The notes under the pieces: generated by a model
What the model saw: the letters and a program-made list of their open reading frames with translations, nothing else
What the model was told of the DNA's origin: nothing
The model's database searches: none
DNA from: an uncultured Bacteroidales bacterium
GTDB lineage: Bacteria > Bacteroidota > Bacteroidia > Bacteroidales > P3
Reading direction: 5' to 3'
NCBI GenBank assembly: GCA_900319595.1
Contig: ONOZ01000194.1
Coordinates: forward strand, 1-6,868
Length of the DNA stretch: 6,868 nucleotides
Shown: piece after piece, positions 4,802 through 6,868 of the stretch
Layout: every line of letters begins with the position of its first letter
How positions within the stretch are numbered: position 1 is the stretch's first letter
Made by a program: the position numbers and the translations under genes

Positions 4802-6868
4802 ATGAAAAAGATAATAGTGTATACAATACTTGCTATAACTGCATTTGATTCATTTGCTCAAATAACAATAAAAGGTATAGTAAAAGATGAAAATAAACAA
4901 CCACTAATAGGTGCTACGGTAATTTTGCTAGATAATACGACTGTTGGTACAACTACTGATGTAAATGGAGAATATATTCTTACATTAAAATCCAATTATG
5001 AAGGTAAGATTCAAGCAAGTTATATTGGTTATACTACTCAATACAAGGATATTAAAGTATTAAAAAAACATCAACAGTTATATCAAAAACATAAGAATAA
5101 CAACGGAGTAATTGGAAGCAAAGAAAATCCTATTATAATCAATTTTGAATTGGAAACACTGGCTACTAATATTGATCAAGTTGTAATTACAGGTACTCGT
5201 ACGCCAAAACTTTTGAGTGAAGCACCTATTCAGACTCGGCTTATCACAAGTGAAGAGATAGAAAAAACTGCTGCCAATAATATTTCAGATGTTTTGCAAC
5301 AGGAATTGCCTGGAGTGGAATTTTCTTACGCCATGAATCAACAGGTTAATATGAATCTTTCGGGCTTTTCTGGACAAAGTGTATTATTTTTGATTGATGG
5401 CGAAAGGCTTTCGGGTGAAACGATGGACAATGTAGATTTTCAACGTTTGGATATGAATAATATTGAGCGTATAGAGATAGTTAAAGGGGCAGCTTCTGCT
5501 CTTTATGGTTCGCAAGCGGCAGGTGGAGTCATCAATATCATAACAAAAGAAAATACTAAAAAACTCGTTACCATCAATTTGACTGGACGTGTGGGGAGTC
5601 ATAACGAAAAAAAACTAGGTGCTAATATTGGATTTAATAAAGGCATATTTCATAATACATTTTCCATGCAATATACGGGTATTGATACTTACGAAGTACC
5701 TTATAATCTTGAAAATGATTTTCATAGTGTATATGGTGGTACTACATGGAATTTTAAAGACAAGATTATTATAAAACCTTTGGATAATTTGAAATTTACT
5801 GCCCATGCTGGTTACTTTTTTAGGGAGAGATTGTTTAATGTAGATGCTCCAGACAGATATCGTGGTTTTAGTGGCAAGCTTAAAGGCAAATGGGATATAA
5901 ATAAAAGTAGCGATTTGGAGATTTCTTATAATTTTGACCAATACGACAAAAGCGATTACATAAAACTAACAGACAAAGATATACGAGATTATAGTAATGT
6001 ACAGAATAGTGTAAGGGGATTGTATAATCATTATATTGGGAATAAAGATAAAACACTTACAATAGGAGCAGATTTTATGTACGACTATCTTTATTCTTAC
6101 CAATTCTCTGACGGAGCAAAAAAACAGAATATGGCAGATGTGTTTGCACAATACGATTGGGATATTAATAAGTATTGGGAAATAGTTGCCGCCCTTCGTT
6201 ACGATTATTTCTCGGACGGTAATAATAATCATCTAACTCCAAAATTTTCTGTACGTTTCCATCAAAATTACTGGACAATTCGTGCTGGTTATGGCAATGG
6301 ATTTAGAACTCCTTCTTTGAAAGAAAAATACATGGACTTTGATATGGTCGCTATATTCAATATTAGGGGTTATAAGGATTTGAAAAACGAAAATTCTCAC
6401 AATTTTAATCTATCTGGCGAATATACTTACGATATTTATAACTTCACTGCATCAACTTATTACAATATTGTACAAAATAGAATCACTACTTCGGCAGTAA
6501 AAAACGATAATGATGGCACGGGAAACTATATTCAGTATATGAATATTGAGGATATGAATGTTTATGGTGCGGAACTCACAGCACAGATACGTTTCCCTCT
6601 TGGGTTAAATGCTAAATTGTGTTATAACTATACAAAAGAAGATGTCAAGCAAGTAGGAACAATAACTCCTTACGCACCTGCACGTCCTCATAGTTTGACC
6701 GCACGCTTAGATTATGACAAACAGGTAAATTATCATTACGGATTCAATATTGCCCTTAACACAAGGTTTTTGTCCAGTATCGACAGCGAAAAATATGATA
6801 CTAAAACAAATACCTCAACAAAAATAAAATATCCTGCTTATATGATTTGGAAATTATCACTTACTCAA
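4802..6868 (+). CDS. TonB-dependent outer-membrane receptor, HmuR-like (3' end cut)
   Basis: The frame stays open from ATG at 4802 to the window edge, giving 689 residues without a stop. By family pattern roughly the last barrel strands (perhaps 50-80 residues, an estimate) are missing. Order: signal peptide 1-19 with cleavage likely after SFA; carboxypeptidase-regulatory-like beta domain (about 21-86, with PLIGATVILL and ASYIGYTT); a polar linker (87-112); TonB-box/plug start DQVVITGTRTP (125-135); plug to about 249, with FLIDGERL and GSQAAGGVINIITK (236-249); then the 22-strand type barrel. FRTP at 501-504 and KDLKNEN at 525-531 correspond to the FRAP/YRAP and NPDL boxes of heme receptors. 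No histidine lies between these boxes or in the plug. The receptor would import the ligand captured by the HmuY-like protein, using TonB-ExbBD energy. The 10-bp spacing to the previous gene supports one operon. There is no Shine-Dalgarno sequence; the ATG is chosen because it begins a proper signal peptide. Confidence 0.9.
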   Translation, partial: MKKIIVYTILAITAFDSFAQITIKGIVKDENKQPLIGATVILLDNTTVGTTTDVNGEYILTLKSNYEGKIQASYIGYTTQYKDIKVLKKHQQLYQKHKNNNGVIGSKENPIIINFELETLATNIDQVVITGTRTPKLLSEAPIQTRLITSEEIEKTAANNISDVLQQELPGVEFSYAMNQQVNMNLSGFSGQSVLFLIDGERLSGETMDNVDFQRLDMNNIERIEIVKGAASALYGSQAAGGVINIITKENTKKLVTINLTGRVGSHNEKKLGANIGFNKGIFHNTFSMQYTGIDTYEVPYNLENDFHSVYGGTTWNFKDKIIIKPLDNLKFTAHAGYFFRERLFNVDAPDRYRGFSGKLKGKWDINKSSDLEISYNFDQYDKSDYIKLTDKDIRDYSNVQNSVRGLYNHYIGNKDKTLTIGADFMYDYLYSYQFSDGAKKQNMADVFAQYDWDINKYWEIVAALRYDYFSDGNNNHLTPKFSVRFHQNYWTIRAGYGNGFRTPSLKEKYMDFDMVAIFNIRGYKDLKNENSHNFNLSGEYTYDIYNFTASTYYNIVQNRITTSAVKNDNDGTGNYIQYMNIEDMNVYGAELTAQIRFPLGLNAKLCYNYTKEDVKQVGTITPYAPARPHSLTARLDYDKQVNYHYGFNIALNTRFLSSIDSEKYDTKTNTSTKIKYPAYMIWKLSLTQ

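Noticed and set aside
5384..6232. Three minus-strand open frames within the receptor gene
   Set aside because: The plus strand encodes a continuous TonB-dependent receptor with clear motifs through this stretch. The antisense frames carry no recognisable features and are shadows.
1..6868. Mobile elements, CRISPR arrays, tRNA or rRNA genes
   Set aside because: No transposase-like frames, terminal inverted repeats, regularly spaced repeats or recognisable structural RNA segments were seen by reading; very diverged RNAs could be missed without a covariance search.

Overview
The window reads as chromosomal DNA from a member of the phylum Bacteroidota. It is AT-rich, its promoters look like the Bacteroidota TTTG / TAnnTTTG type, start codons lack clear Shine-Dalgarno sequences, and the gene set (HmuY-like lipoprotein next to a TonB-dependent receptor with a carboxypeptidase-regulatory-like N-terminal domain) is characteristic of that phylum. 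A narrower placement is not safe, although HmuY-type loci are best known from Bacteroidales.

Layout, left to right. Positions 1-266 are intergenic. They carry a good leftward promoter for a gene or RNA lying off the left edge, and several rightward -7-like boxes, the last of which sits just before recG. Positions 267-2393 hold a complete recG, a housekeeping branched-DNA helicase. A 71-bp gap follows, with a perfect 18-bp dyad overlapping the -33 region of a second promoter. From that promoter three genes run in tight array: a four-helix PepSY-type inner-membrane protein (2465-4021, GTG start), an HmuY-like surface lipoprotein (4018-4791, ATGA overlap with the preceding gene) and a TonB-dependent outer-membrane receptor (from 4802, only 10 bp downstream, cut by the right edge after 689 codons).

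Functional reading. The last three genes look like one iron- or heme-acquisition operon. The HmuY-like lipoprotein would capture ligand at the cell surface and hand it to the TonB-dependent receptor, which imports it into the periplasm. The PepSY-type protein in the inner membrane could handle electrons or heme there. Family membership rests on visible motifs. The heme substrate is inferred, and the receptor lacks histidines where the P. gingivalis HmuR model would lead one to expect them.

The most unusual points are the internal duplication of the PepSY protein with propeller-like repeats in both periplasmic loops, the missing receptor histidines, and the dyad over the operon promoter. I see no mobile element, CRISPR array, tRNA or rRNA.
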